A stretch of 64,000 nt of DNA from JAAYDY01 sp964500225 (GTDB lineage Bacteria > Planctomycetota > Phycisphaerae > FEN-1346 > JAACEH01): contig CAZCOA010000001.1 of NCBI GenBank assembly GCA_964500225.1, positions 1-64,000 on the forward strand, written 5' to 3'. The notes under the pieces are model-generated. The model was not told the DNA's origin, did no database searches, and was given only the letters and a program-made list of their open reading frames with translations. Below are positions 34,905 to 44,248 of the stretch, piece after piece. The position numbers and the translations under genes were made by a program. Each line of letters begins with the position of its first letter. Position 1 is the first letter of the stretch.

Positions 34905-37457
34905 TTGGCGGACATTCAACAACTGAACAACAGCGATAACATCCAGGAATTGCACATCGAGGAGGAGTTGAAGGACTCGTACTTGACGTACGCGATGAGC
35001 GTCATCGTCAGCCGAGCCCTTCCGCGCGTGGAGGACGGGCTGAAGCCGTCGCAGCGCCGGATTCTGGTGGCAATGAACGACCTGGGCCTGTCGTCGCGCG
35101 GGCGGTTTCGCAAGTGCGCGAAGATCGCCGGCGACACGAGCGGCAACTACCACCCCCACGGCGAAAGCGTGGTGTACCCGACGCTGGTGCGGATGGCCCA
35201 GAGCTTCAACATGCGTTACCCGCTGGTGGACGGCCAGGGGAACTTCGGATCGATCGACGGGGATCCGGCGGCGGCCATGCGGTACACGGAGGCCCGGCTG
35301 ACGCGCATCACCGAGGCGATGCTGGACGATCTGAAGCTGGACACGGTGGACTTCACGCCGAACTACGACGAAACGACGACCGAGCCGGAGATTCTGCCGG
35401 CGAAGTTTCCGAACCTGATCTGCAACGGCTCGCAGGGCATCGCGGTGGGGATGGCCACGAGCATTCCGCCGCACAACCTCGTCGAGGTCTGCAATGCCAT
35501 CAAGCACTTGATCGACCATCCGGACTGCACGGTGCGCGACCTGATGAAGTTCATCAAGGGACCGGATTTCCCGACGGGCGGCATCATCTGTGGGACCAAG
35601 GGGATCGTACAGGCCTACGAGACGGGCCGGGGCAATATCACGCTGCGCGCAAGGCTGCACACGGAGGAGGGTCGCGGCGGCAAGCAGAGCATTGTGGTGA
35701 CGGAGATCCCCTACGGCTTGCTGAAGACGCGGATCATCGACCGCATCGCCGAGTGTGTGAAGGAGAACCTGATTCCGGGCATCGCCGACCTGCGCGACGA
35801 GAGCGACCGCGAGGGCATGCGCCTGGTGATCGAGACCAAGCGCGGCGAGGATACCAACGTCGTCATCAACCAGCTTTTCGAGTTCACGCCGCTTCAGTCG
35901 AACGTGTCGATCATCAACATTGCGCTGGTGAACAACCGACCGCGGACACTGACGCTGAAGGAGATGTTGTACTACTATGTCGAGCACCGCAAGACGGTGA
36001 TCCGTCGCCGGACGAACTTCCTGCTGGCTCAGGCTCGGCGTCGGGAGCACGTGCTGATCGGGTTGCTCTACGCGGTGGCGAACATCGACGAGATCATCGA
36101 GTTGATCAAGAAGAGCCCGGACGTGCCGACGGCCAAAGAGCGGCTGATGGCAAAGAAGTGGCCGTTCGCGTTCCAGAACCTGACGGGAAAGAAATCGGAC
36201 CCGAAGAACAAGTTGCTGCTGGAGGTGTTGGCCGAGCCGCTGCACTATACGAGCGGCCAGGCGGACGCCATCCTTGGGATGCAGTTGCAGCGTCTGACGG
36301 GTCTGGAGATCGAGAAGCTCCGCGACGAGTGGGCAACCGTGCGTGAGGAAATTGAAGGGTACGAGGCCATTTTGCGCGACGAGCGTCTGGTGCTGGACAT
36401 CATCGTAACGGACCTGGACGAGATGTCGGAGAAGTTCGGCGACGCGCGTCGGAGCGACCTGACGAACGAGGTGGGCGACTTCGACATCGAAGACCTGATC
36501 GCCGAAGAGAATGTCGTGGTGACGATCAGCCACGGCGGCTATATCAAGCGTACTCCGGTGACGAGCTATCGGCGCCAAGGTCGGGGCGGCCAGGGCGTGA
36601 TCGGCAGCGACACCAAAGACAACGACTTCATCGAGTACCTGTTCGTGGCTTCGACGCACGATTACATTTTGTTCTTCTCGAACATGGGGCGGTGCTACTG
36701 GCTGAAGGTGTACGACATACCGCAGTTGTCGCGTCAGAGCCGCGGGCGGGCCTTGATCAACGTGCTCGAAATGCGCAAGGACGAGACGGTGGCGGGGATG
36801 ATACCGGTGCGAGAGTTCGACGACCGGCACTTGATGATGGCGACGGCGGGCGGGACGGTGAAGAAGACGCCGTTGGAGGCGTACAGCCGGCCGAAACGAG
36901 GGGGGATCATCGCGATCAACCTGGAAGAGGGCGACCAGTTGATCGCATGCGAGTTGACGCACGGCAACGACGAAATCGTGGTGGGGACGCGGGACGGGTT
37001 GGCGATCCGATTCCACGAGAAGGAATGCCGGCCCATGGGTCGTGCGACGCAGGGCGTTCGGGGCATCAAGCTGCGCAAGGGCGACCGGGTGGTCGGCATG
37101 ACAGTCGTCAACGACAGCGCGTCGCTGCTGACGGTGTGTGAGCAGGGCTACGGGAAGCGGACGGCTTTCAGCGAATACCGCCTGCAGGGTCGGGGCGGCC
37201 AGGGGATCATCAACATCCGGGCGTCGGATCGCAACGGCAAGGTCATCGCGATGATGACGGTGCGTGACCAGGACGACCTGGTGATGACGACGAGCCACGG
37301 GATGATTCAGCGGATCGCGGTGAAGGACTTGCGCATCATCGGCCGTGCGACGCAGGGCGTTCGGATCATCCGCCTGAAGGAGGGCGACAAGCTCCAGGCG
37401 GTGGCTCGCGTGGCGCCGGAGGAGGAAGGCAGCGACGAGAACGGACAGGATCAGTAG
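34905..37457 (+). CDS. gyrA: DNA gyrase subunit A
   Basis: GyrA cleaves and rejoins DNA in the A2B2 gyrase. The 850-residue protein has the winged-helix breakage domain with the catalytic Tyr127 in AAAMRYTEARLT, the tower and coiled-coil arm, and a C-terminal beta-pinwheel with repeated YRRQGRGGQGVIG-type blades. The start is TTG 34905, with GAGGA at normal spacing and the family-typical N-terminus. In the quinolone region the sequence is HPHGESVVYPTLVRMAQ: the first key Ser is kept, but Pro stands where E. coli has Asp87. gyrB is not in the window, so a ParC-like role is possible though less likely. Confidence 0.95.
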   Translation: MADIQQLNNSDNIQELHIEEELKDSYLTYAMSVIVSRALPRVEDGLKPSQRRILVAMNDLGLSSRGRFRKCAKIAGDTSGNYHPHGESVVYPTLVRMAQSFNMRYPLVDGQGNFGSIDGDPAAAMRYTEARLTRITEAMLDDLKLDTVDFTPNYDETTTEPEILPAKFPNLICNGSQGIAVGMATSIPPHNLVEVCNAIKHLIDHPDCTVRDLMKFIKGPDFPTGGIICGTKGIVQAYETGRGNITLRARLHTEEGRGGKQSIVVTEIPYGLLKTRIIDRIAECVKENLIPGIADLRDESDREGMRLVIETKRGEDTNVVINQLFEFTPLQSNVSIINIALVNNRPRTLTLKEMLYYYVEHRKTVIRRRTNFLLAQARRREHVLIGLLYAVANIDEIIELIKKSPDVPTAKERLMAKKWPFAFQNLTGKKSDPKNKLLLEVLAEPLHYTSGQADAILGMQLQRLTGLEIEKLRDEWATVREEIEGYEAILRDERLVLDIIVTDLDEMSEKFGDARRSDLTNEVGDFDIEDLIAEENVVVTISHGGYIKRTPVTSYRRQGRGGQGVIGSDTKDNDFIEYLFVASTHDYILFFSNMGRCYWLKVYDIPQLSRQSRGRALINVLEMRKDETVAGMIPVREFDDRHLMMATAGGTVKKTPLEAYSRPKRGGIIAINLEEGDQLIACELTHGNDEIVVGTRDGLAIRFHEKECRPMGRATQGVRGIKLRKGDRVVGMTVVNDSASLLTVCEQGYGKRTAFSEYRLQGRGGQGIINIRASDRNGKVIAMMTVRDQDDLVMTTSHGMIQRIAVKDLRIIGRATQGVRIIRLKEGDKLQAVARVAPEEEGSDENGQDQ

Positions 37458-37469
37458 GACGTCCCGTCG

Positions 37470-37490
37470 GAGCCGTCGCGGCGACGGCTC
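37470..37490 (+). terminator. Stem-loop after gyrA without a T-run
   Basis: GAGCCGTC and GACGGCTC (37470-37477 and 37483-37490) form a perfect 8-bp stem 12 bp past the gyrA stop. There is no poly-T, so it may only stabilise the 3' end. The ECF gene could still be read from the gyrA transcript. Confidence 0.4.
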
Positions 37491-37523
37491 GGCGGCAATG
37501 ACCATCAGTGAATCGGCGTCGCT

Positions 37524-38117
37524 ATGACCGAGCCAGAGGCAAGGACGGACGAGCAGTTGATGCGGGCCTGCGCAGCTGGCGATCTCGGGGCCTTCGAAAT
37601 TCTGCTGGGCCGGTACGAGCGCCGTATTCTGAGCTATGCGTACCGTTTTCTGCACGACTGGGATGCGGCCCGCGACATTTACCAACAGACGTTCCTGAAC
37701 ATTTTCCAGAAGCGTCGGCAGTACCGCGAGACGGCCCGTTTCTCCACCTACGCCTATCGGATCGCCCACAACCTGTGCCAGAACGAACTGCGCCGGGCCG
37801 AGTACCGCCGCACGACGAGCCTGGAGCGCGGCGTCAAGGTTGGAGACGAAGCGGCCGGTGCCGCGCAGTGGCTCAGCGACGGCGGCGACGGACCGCTGGA
37901 ACCGCTGTCGCGTCAGGAACAGGACCGGCTGCTGCACGAGGCCGTCGCGGAGTTGGATCCGATGTACCGCGAGGTGATTGCGCTGCGGATCTTCGAGGGT
38001 TTGGCGTTCAAGGAGATCGCCGAGATCGCGGGCGTCGGCGAGAGCACGATCAAGAGCCGCATGCGCTACGCTCTGGCGTATCTGGAACGTGCGCTTCGGG
38101 GGCGTGTGGAGCCGTAA
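37524..38117 (+). CDS. ECF sigma factor, second in window
   Basis: The 197-residue protein has sigma region 2 (FEILLGRYERRILSYAYRFL, ARDIYQQTFLNIFQKR, FSTYAYRIAHNLCQ) and region 4 (MYREVIALRIFEGLAFKEI, GVGESTIKSRMRYALAYLE). It is different from the factor at 17942 and has no zinc-finger anti-sigma gene beside it. Instead an M28-like peptidase gene starts 25 bp downstream on the same strand, so the two are very likely co-transcribed. How this factor is kept inactive is not visible here. It lies 66 bp after gyrA. Confidence 0.93.
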   Translation: MTEPEARTDEQLMRACAAGDLGAFEILLGRYERRILSYAYRFLHDWDAARDIYQQTFLNIFQKRRQYRETARFSTYAYRIAHNLCQNELRRAEYRRTTSLERGVKVGDEAAGAAQWLSDGGDGPLEPLSRQEQDRLLHEAVAELDPMYREVIALRIFEGLAFKEIAEIAGVGESTIKSRMRYALAYLERALRGRVEP

Positions 38118-38142
38118 TATCGTCACGAGCAAGGAGCCGCGG

Positions 38143-39948
38143 ATGGAACTCCGACTGAAGGATCGCCTGGGCCCGATGGTGGCGGAGATGCTGGAGCGCT
38201 ACGACGAGGGCCAGACATTCGACTGGGGGTACGCCCTGTGGCAGAGCGACCGGGAATCGGACTACACCGCATTCGCTCGGACGGCGCGGTACGCCGCGGG
38301 ACAGTTGCGGGAGATCGGTGTGCAGGACGTCGAGATCGTGCCCTGCCCTGCCGACGGTCGGACGCGGATGCAGGCGTGGACCATGCCGCTGGCATGGGAA
38401 GCCGACGAGGCGACGTTGCGCCTCGTGGAACCGCAGAAGGAGTTGCTCTGCGATCGCAAGGCCGAACCGTTGTCGTGCTGCATGTGGTCCGAACCGACAC
38501 CGCCGAACGGAATCCGCGGGCCGCTGGCCATCGTGGACGATCCGGAAACCGTGACGCCTGAGCAGCGCCGGAGGCTCCGCGGTTCCTTCATTCTGACGTC
38601 GTTGCCGGGCCGCGGTCCGATGAAGGTGTTCGCCCGGGAGGTCGGCGCGCCGGTGCTGATCAGTTCGCACGTATTCCACAGCGACCGCCACCCGGACGCC
38701 CTGGGTTGGAGCAACGGCTGGTCCGATGCGGCCGACGGGTGGGCCCAGAAGGCTTCGGATTGCCGCATGACGGGATTCCAGGTCACAGCGTCCACGAGCC
38801 GGCGTTTGCGCGAGATGGCCGCCGCCGGCCGCGTGATGCTGGAGGCCAAGGTGACCGGGCGACTCGGCAAAGGAACGCTGCCAGTGGTCACGGGCGTTCT
38901 TCCGGGCGAGACCGATGAGGAGGTGCTGCTGGTCGGGCATCTGTACGAGGTGGGCGTGCTGGACAATGCGTCGGGGTGTGCGGCAATGATGGAGGCGATG
39001 CGTCTGATGGCCTCGATGCCTCGGCCGCGGCGCGGTGTGCGCATCCTGCTGACGAGCGAGTGCTACGGCACGTATGCGTTCTACACGATCCGTAACGAAC
39101 TCCTGAGACGGACCGTAGCGGGGTTGAATCTGGATTGTGTGGGCGAAGCCGAGACGCCGGATCGGCCTGCTCAGTACCATCGCACAAGCGAGGCGTCGCC
39201 TGCGGCAGTCGATACGCTGGTTCGGTGGGCGATGAAGCTGACCGAGAACGTCGAAGGCGTCTTGCCGGCCCGGGAGCTGGCGCACTCGCTGAGCGACAAT
39301 GCCATGTGCGACCCGGCGGCCGGCGTGCCGACGGTCTGTTTCATGAAGGCGCCCTATCACTGGCACACCAATATGGACGACTGGTCGTGCCTGGATCCGT
39401 CGGCGATGCGTCGGGCAACGGCGGCCGTGGCGGCCGCCATGCGTTGGCTGGCCGAGGCAGGTCCGGAGGACGGCAACGCCCTGGCCGAGGCGACGGTGGC
39501 GGCGGCCTTGGCGGATTTCCCTGAGAACGGCGACCTGTCACCTGAGCGGCGGACGTTCTTCCTCGACCGCTGGCGAGCCCGCGCGCTGTGGACCGCCAAG
39601 CTCGGAGCCAGCGAGACGGAAGCCGTGGCGGCACGATTGCCGTCGCTGGATCTGGCATCGCTGGTGCGCCCCGAAGACGGCGGTCAGGAGGAACGGAGCA
39701 CGGTGCCGGTGCGGAAGTTCTGGGGCGCGCCGACGTTCGACAATGTGCCGCCGAAAGACCGCGACGGCTTCGAAGACCCGCGGTGGCGGATACCTTACGT
39801 GACGGCTTGCTACTGGGCGGACGGCGTGCGTTCGGTCGCCGAAATTGCGGCACTGGTGCGGACCGAATTCAATCAACCGATGGGCGACCTGTTGCGATTC
39901 TTCCGCGTCTTAGAGCGCGGCGGCATGGTCGAGCTGCACAAGAGGTAG
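38143..39948 (+). CDS. M28/DUF4910-like peptidase with C-terminal winged-helix segment
   Basis: The 601-residue protein resembles DUF4910/M28 aminopeptidase-like enzymes. An N-terminal PA-like part is followed by a zinc-peptidase core with ligand candidates in LVGHLYEVGVLDNASG, LLTSECYGTYAFY, LNLDCVGEAE and YHWHTNMDDW, matching the order His, Asp, Glu, Asp, His of family M28. The final 60 or so residues (GVRSVAEIAALVRTEF and FFRVLERGGMVEL) look like a small winged-helix module, as in PqqD-like or sugar-peptidase relatives. AAGGAG precedes ATG 38143. Cytoplasmic, with no signal peptide. It is coupled by position to the ECF factor upstream. Confidence 0.82.
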   Translation: MELRLKDRLGPMVAEMLERYDEGQTFDWGYALWQSDRESDYTAFARTARYAAGQLREIGVQDVEIVPCPADGRTRMQAWTMPLAWEADEATLRLVEPQKELLCDRKAEPLSCCMWSEPTPPNGIRGPLAIVDDPETVTPEQRRRLRGSFILTSLPGRGPMKVFAREVGAPVLISSHVFHSDRHPDALGWSNGWSDAADGWAQKASDCRMTGFQVTASTSRRLREMAAAGRVMLEAKVTGRLGKGTLPVVTGVLPGETDEEVLLVGHLYEVGVLDNASGCAAMMEAMRLMASMPRPRRGVRILLTSECYGTYAFYTIRNELLRRTVAGLNLDCVGEAETPDRPAQYHRTSEASPAAVDTLVRWAMKLTENVEGVLPARELAHSLSDNAMCDPAAGVPTVCFMKAPYHWHTNMDDWSCLDPSAMRRATAAVAAAMRWLAEAGPEDGNALAEATVAAALADFPENGDLSPERRTFFLDRWRARALWTAKLGASETEAVAARLPSLDLASLVRPEDGGQEERSTVPVRKFWGAPTFDNVPPKDRDGFEDPRWRIPYVTACYWADGVRSVAEIAALVRTEFNQPMGDLLRFFRVLERGGMVELHKR

Positions 39949-39955
39949 CCGACGG

Positions 39956-41278
39956 CTACGCGGCCGACGGGGTATCGGCGACAGATAGTGTCCTCCGTGC
40001 GGCGCCGAGCAGGATCGTCAGCAAGACGGCCGCCAGACCGGCCAGGGCCGCGCCCGTGCTAAAGGCTACTATGGGGCCGAGACCGGGACGCACTCCTTCG
40101 CAGTATTTCCAGAGCAGGCCGAAGACCAAGCTGGCCGGCAGCGCAGCGATACCGACGGCACCGTGATAGATGCCGTAGGCGGTGCCCCGGAACCGGCTGG
40201 GTACAAAGTCGGCCACAAGGGCTTTCTCCGCACCCTCGGTCATTCCGTAATAGAACCCATAGATGCCCACCAAGAGCCAGAGGTGCCAGGCCGCGTCGGC
40301 CCGCGACAGGCCGAGGTACACCAGGGCATAGACCAGCCACCCGGCGACAATCACCGGCCGTCGCCCGATGCGATCCGACAGGACGCCGCCGGGGATGCTG
40401 AAGACGACCTTCGACACGTGCAGCACCATCCATAGGGCCATAACTTCGAGAATGCTGAAACTGAAACTCGCCCGGGCATAGTAGAGAAGAAAATAGTCGC
40501 TGCTGTTGCCGAGGGCGAACAGCGTGGCGATGGCGACGAACGCATAGAAGCGGCCGGGTAACCCGGCTGCAGACTTGTCTGCATCGCGCGACAGGGGTTC
40601 GGCCCTGGGCGTCATCTCGCGGACCTTCAGCACCAGCGCCGCCATGGCCAGGATGCCGGGAATCAGCGACACGGCGAATAGCCACCGCAGGGCTCGCATT
40701 TCGTCGCCGGTGGCCTGTTCACCGTGGCCGCGCCACAGAATGTTGCCGAGCATGGCATAGAGAATCGCCACGGCAACGACCGGGCCGATGATGGCGCCGA
40801 TATGGTCCATGATACGGTGGAAGCTGAAGGCCAGGCCTCGGTGTTCGGCGCCGACGGAGTCGCCGATCAGGGCGTCGCGCGGACTGGTGCGGATGCCTTT
40901 GCCGACGCGGTCGGCGAACTTCAGCCCCAAAACGTGCCAGCCTGCCCCGGCCAGGCCCGTCAGCGGACGGCACAGCGACGACAGCCCATAGCCGAGCACG
41001 ACCAGGGCCTTGCGTTTGCCGAGGCGGTCGCTGATGCGTCCGGAGAAGATCTTGAGCAGGCTGGCCGTGGTTTCGGCAACGCCTTCCATCAGTCCGACGT
41101 ACACGGCCGCCCAACCCACCGGAACCAGACCCGTGATGAAGATCGGCAACAGCGGATTCACCATCTCGCTGCCGGCGTCGGTCAGCAGGCTCACCAGACC
41201 CATGGCCAGGACGTTGCCGCGCACGGCGTCGCGCCAGGATCGTCCGGCGGACGGCACGGAATCGGACGGTTTGTCCAT
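39956..41278 (-). CDS. Major facilitator superfamily transporter
   Basis: The 440-residue protein has 12 predicted membrane segments and the MFS loop motif between helices 2 and 3 (KIFSGRISDRLGKRKALVV), repeated in degenerate form in the second half (LSDRIGRRPVIVAG). The segment RVGKGIRTSPRDALIGDSV is typical of one widespread subgroup often annotated as multidrug or sugar-phosphate-like exporters. Substrate is unknown. It is the last gene of a three-gene operon with asnB (24 bp upstream) and the PurM-fold protein, so it may export or import a product of that pathway. Confidence 0.9.
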   Translation of the reverse strand: MDKPSDSVPSAGRSWRDAVRGNVLAMGLVSLLTDAGSEMVNPLLPIFITGLVPVGWAAVYVGLMEGVAETTASLLKIFSGRISDRLGKRKALVVLGYGLSSLCRPLTGLAGAGWHVLGLKFADRVGKGIRTSPRDALIGDSVGAEHRGLAFSFHRIMDHIGAIIGPVVAVAILYAMLGNILWRGHGEQATGDEMRALRWLFAVSLIPGILAMAALVLKVREMTPRAEPLSRDADKSAAGLPGRFYAFVAIATLFALGNSSDYFLLYYARASFSFSILEVMALWMVLHVSKVVFSIPGGVLSDRIGRRPVIVAGWLVYALVYLGLSRADAAWHLWLLVGIYGFYYGMTEGAEKALVADFVPSRFRGTAYGIYHGAVGIAALPASLVFGLLWKYCEGVRPGLGPIVAFSTGAALAGLAAVLLTILLGAARRTLSVADTPSAA

Positions 41279-41302
41279 GCGTGTTCTCCTGCGGCCGAAT
41301 CA

Positions 41303-43222
41303 TTACGACCGGTTGTTCAAGAACTGATTCAGCACCAGAAGCGAATAAAGTCGCGGACCATGGTCGGCGCGACGGCTCGTGTGCTCATCAATGTAGCGGT
41401 GCAGGACGGCGCCGTCAACCAGCCCCGATGCGGCCAAGGGCCCTCCAACGAGTTGTTCGCGCATCCAGGCCGCCTCGGGCCCGGCGAGCCAAGACGACAC
41501 CGGCACGCCAAAGCCCATCTTCGGCCGAGCGAGAATCTCCGGCGGCAGCAGCCCCGCCGCCAGGCGTCGCAACAACGTCTTCTGCCGTCGCAAGCCCACG
41601 TGCCGGCCGAGCGGCAGCGAAAGCACCCGTTCGGCCAGAAGATGGTCCAGCAGCGGCGAACGCACCTCCAGGCCGTGGGCCATCGAGGCTCGGTCCACCT
41701 TGGTCAGCACGTCGCCGGGAAGGTAGGTGGCAACGTCCAAGGCCCTCACCTGTTCGGTGAACGGCAACGAGGCATCGCCGGAAAGGCACCATCGCATATA
41801 GCCCACCGCAGCGCGCACCGGATCGCCGGCATGGTCCACATTAGGTCCGGCAATCGCCCCCACATCCGCCTCATGGAACGGCGAAACCCACCGCAGATAG
41901 CGTGTCAAGGGATCGGCGGCCAGGGCCTCAGCAAACCGCCGCAGTCGCGACCGGCGGCTCTTGAGATCATGCCCCCGCGGCACGGTCCTGCCGACGAACG
42001 TCAGAAGCGACCTCAGCGGACCGGCGCCGTCCAGATGCTGCGCCAGGGCGACCGCGCGATAGCGGTCGTAGCCGCCAAACAGTTCGTCGCCGCCGTCGCC
42101 CGAGAGGGCCACGGTCACGTGGCGTCGCGCCTCGCGGCAAAGCAGGTATGTCGGGATCGCCGACGCATCGGCAAACGGTTCACCAAACGCCCTCGCAAGG
42201 GTCGGAAGGAGTTCCCGCAGTGACGCCGGAGGGAGTTCCAGCCGCGTGTGCTCGGCACGGATATGGCGTGCGACGTGTTCGGCGAATTGAGACTCGTCGT
42301 AGCGGGCGTCGGGGAAGCTGACGGAGAACGTCCGCAGGGGCCGATCCGGGCACGCCTGCCTGGCCAGGGCCGCCACCAAGGACGAATCGAGTCCGCCGGA
42401 CAGGAAGAAGCCTAAGGGTACGTCGGCCTCCAGGCACACAGCCACGGCGTCGCGCAGGGCCTCCGTCAGTGCAGTCTCGTCGGCGACGCCCGGGGGCTCG
42501 TCCCTGGCGTCCCGCGAGGGTACGGGGACGGTCCAGTATGGCGACGGCGCCAGCGCGTCCCACCCCGAGGCGTCCAGCGGTACGACCAGACGGCTCGCCG
42601 GCGGCAGTTTGCGAACACCGCGGTAGATCGTCCACGGCGACGGGACGTAACCGAGCACCAGGTAGAGGCCGATCGCCTCTCGGTCGAGGTCGCACGATAC
42701 GCCGGGCACGGCCGCCAAAGCCGGCAACTCGGACGCGAAGGCCAGGCATCGGTCCGTCACTGCCCAATAGAGCGGCTTCTCTCCGAAGCGATCGCGAGCC
42801 AGCACAAGCCGCCCACCAGGACCGTCGTACAGTCCAAAGGCGAACATGCCGCGCAGACGCTCCAGCATAGCATCGCCGCACTCGGCGTAGAGCGGCAAGA
42901 GGACTTCCGTGTCGCTGTGGTCGCTGAGGAATCGCCGCGCGCGTGCCTGGAGTTCTCGTCGCAGGTCGCGATGGTTGTAGATTTCGCCGTTGAAGACAAC
43001 CGCCCGCCTTGGGTGGTCCGGATCGGTCATCGGCTGGCGTCCGCCGGCTGCGTCGAGCACGACCAGCCGCGCGTGGGCCAGACCGCACGACGGCCGCTCG
43101 GGGTCGATCCATATGCGCTGCTCATCGGGACCGCGATGGGCCAGCGCGGCGGCCATGCGTCGCAATAGGCCGGCGTCCACTGGTGAACCGTCGCGAGTCA
43201 TGAGGCCGGCGATGCCGCACAT
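41303..43222 (-). CDS. asnB: Asparagine synthetase (glutamine-hydrolysing)
   Basis: AsnB makes asparagine from aspartate, ATP and glutamine. The 639-residue protein has the N-terminal Ntn glutaminase domain with Cys2 as nucleophile (MCGIAGL), plus AHRGPDEQ and VFNGEIYNHRDL. The synthetase domain carries the PP-loop FLSGGLDSSLVA, ALSGDGGDELFGGYDRYR and YLPGDVLTKVDRASMAHGLEVRSPLLD. ATG 43222 is fixed by the need for Cys2. It lies 19 bp after the PurM-fold gene and before an MFS gene. AsnB-type enzymes also amidate other substrates such as peptide intermediates, so a non-housekeeping role is possible. Confidence 0.94.
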   Translation of the reverse strand: MCGIAGLMTRDGSPVDAGLLRRMAAALAHRGPDEQRIWIDPERPSCGLAHARLVVLDAAGGRQPMTDPDHPRRAVVFNGEIYNHRDLRRELQARARRFLSDHSDTEVLLPLYAECGDAMLERLRGMFAFGLYDGPGGRLVLARDRFGEKPLYWAVTDRCLAFASELPALAAVPGVSCDLDREAIGLYLVLGYVPSPWTIYRGVRKLPPASRLVVPLDASGWDALAPSPYWTVPVPSRDARDEPPGVADETALTEALRDAVAVCLEADVPLGFFLSGGLDSSLVAALARQACPDRPLRTFSVSFPDARYDESQFAEHVARHIRAEHTRLELPPASLRELLPTLARAFGEPFADASAIPTYLLCREARRHVTVALSGDGGDELFGGYDRYRAVALAQHLDGAGPLRSLLTFVGRTVPRGHDLKSRRSRLRRFAEALAADPLTRYLRWVSPFHEADVGAIAGPNVDHAGDPVRAAVGYMRWCLSGDASLPFTEQVRALDVATYLPGDVLTKVDRASMAHGLEVRSPLLDHLLAERVLSLPLGRHVGLRRQKTLLRRLAAGLLPPEILARPKMGFGVPVSSWLAGPEAAWMREQLVGGPLAASGLVDGAVLHRYIDEHTSRRADHGPRLYSLLVLNQFLNNRS

Positions 43223-43241
43223 GGTCTTCCCCGGGTAAGCG

Positions 43242-44213
43242 TCACGAACGCGAGGTCGCTTCGGCCAGACGGCCGAACTGGTACACGGAATGGCCCGCGT
43301 GCCGCAGGCGGCGTGCGATGACAGCGGCAAACGGGCTGCTCGCGACCATCAGGAACCCGATGCCCGTCAAGTGCCCCTCGTCGGCGGCCTCGACGGATTC
43401 GGGCAGATCCAGCGCCGCCATCAGCGGCGAGTACGATCGTCGGGGCTTGGTGCGGCGAACCTCGAACCGACCGGCCGTCAGGCGTTCCAGTGCTGCCGCA
43501 AGGCCGTCGGCCTCGACCGGCGTCATGGCGTGGACGACGCGCTTGACGTGGTACTGTCGCAGGACCTGCTGAAGGCTGCCGGCCAGGACGGGGGCGGGCC
43601 GCACCAGCGCATCGGCCGCCGTGTAGGCCAGGTCGCCCAAGGGCTTGTCGGGGTCGGCCGTCCGCAGCCTCTCTCGCACAGGACCAAGCGTGTCGGGCCA
43701 CAGGCGGTCGCTGCCGATCGCCAGCACCACATCGCCCGGCTCGAAGCGGCGAACGTCCATCATGCGGCTCTTTTCGACGACGCCGGTCGCCGCGGCCATG
43801 ACGGTCAGCGACTCGCCCCCGCCCTGCCCTGTCTGGGCAGGCGACAGCTCGTCGATGAACGCGCAGTCGGCCGCCAGACACGCCTCGGCGATGCCGTCGG
43901 TCGTTCGTCGGGCGTCATCGCCCCGGCCGCCGCGGACGATGGCCTGAAGCATGAGCGGCTCCGCGCCTTCGGCGGCGATGCGGTTGAGTGCCCTCGCCGC
44001 CACGTCGGCACCGAGCAGTTCGAACGCCCCGGCCCCCGCCCATCGCGCCACATCCTCGGCCTCGGCCGTCGCTGCCGCGGCAACCAGCACCGGGCGGCGA
44101 TAGTTGCGACGGAACAACGTCTGCTCGTAGTCCAGCGACAGCCGGACCGCCAGCTCGTTTCCGCCCGGCAACACGCGCAACCCGTGGGTCCGCCTGGATC
44201 GTGGTGTGGTCAT
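43242..44213 (-). CDS. PurM (AIR synthetase)-fold protein without active-site motifs
   Basis: The 323-residue protein can be aligned by eye along the whole of PurM. YRRPVLVAAAATAEA sits where PurM has PVLVSGTDGVGTK. GAEPLMLQAIV matches GAEPLFFLDYY, DGIAEACLAADCAF matches SGIAEGCLQSGCS, and ATGVVEKSRMMD matches VGVVEKSEIID. PGDVVLAIGS matches DGDVLIALGS, and GHLTGIGFLMVA matches FNCGVGMIIA. Yet DGVGTK, the ND pair, GGETAEMPG, HSNGYS and HLTGGG are all gone. It cannot be a normal AIR synthetase. It has its own promoter and precedes asnB by 19 bp, downstream of purF. The frame is intact, so it is probably a maintained pseudoenzyme. Function is unknown. Confidence 0.78.
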   Translation of the reverse strand: MTTPRSRRTHGLRVLPGGNELAVRLSLDYEQTLFRRNYRRPVLVAAAATAEAEDVARWAGAGAFELLGADVAARALNRIAAEGAEPLMLQAIVRGGRGDDARRTTDGIAEACLAADCAFIDELSPAQTGQGGGESLTVMAAATGVVEKSRMMDVRRFEPGDVVLAIGSDRLWPDTLGPVRERLRTADPDKPLGDLAYTAADALVRPAPVLAGSLQQVLRQYHVKRVVHAMTPVEADGLAAALERLTAGRFEVRRTKPRRSYSPLMAALDLPESVEAADEGHLTGIGFLMVASSPFAAVIARRLRHAGHSVYQFGRLAEATSRS

Positions 44214-44248
44214 ATCGGCCCTCTGTCGGCGATCGTCGGCGCTGAGAG

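Noticed and set aside
34590..38132. 1180-codon open frame antisense to gyrA and the ECF gene
   Set aside because: High GC leaves long stop-free antisense frames. It has no family-like sequence and runs through an intact gyrA with clear catalytic motifs.
41303..44213. PurM-like gene as a sequencing-error or pseudogene version of purM
   Set aside because: The frame is continuous over 323 codons, alignment with PurM is collinear and motif loss is scattered substitution, not a frameshift.
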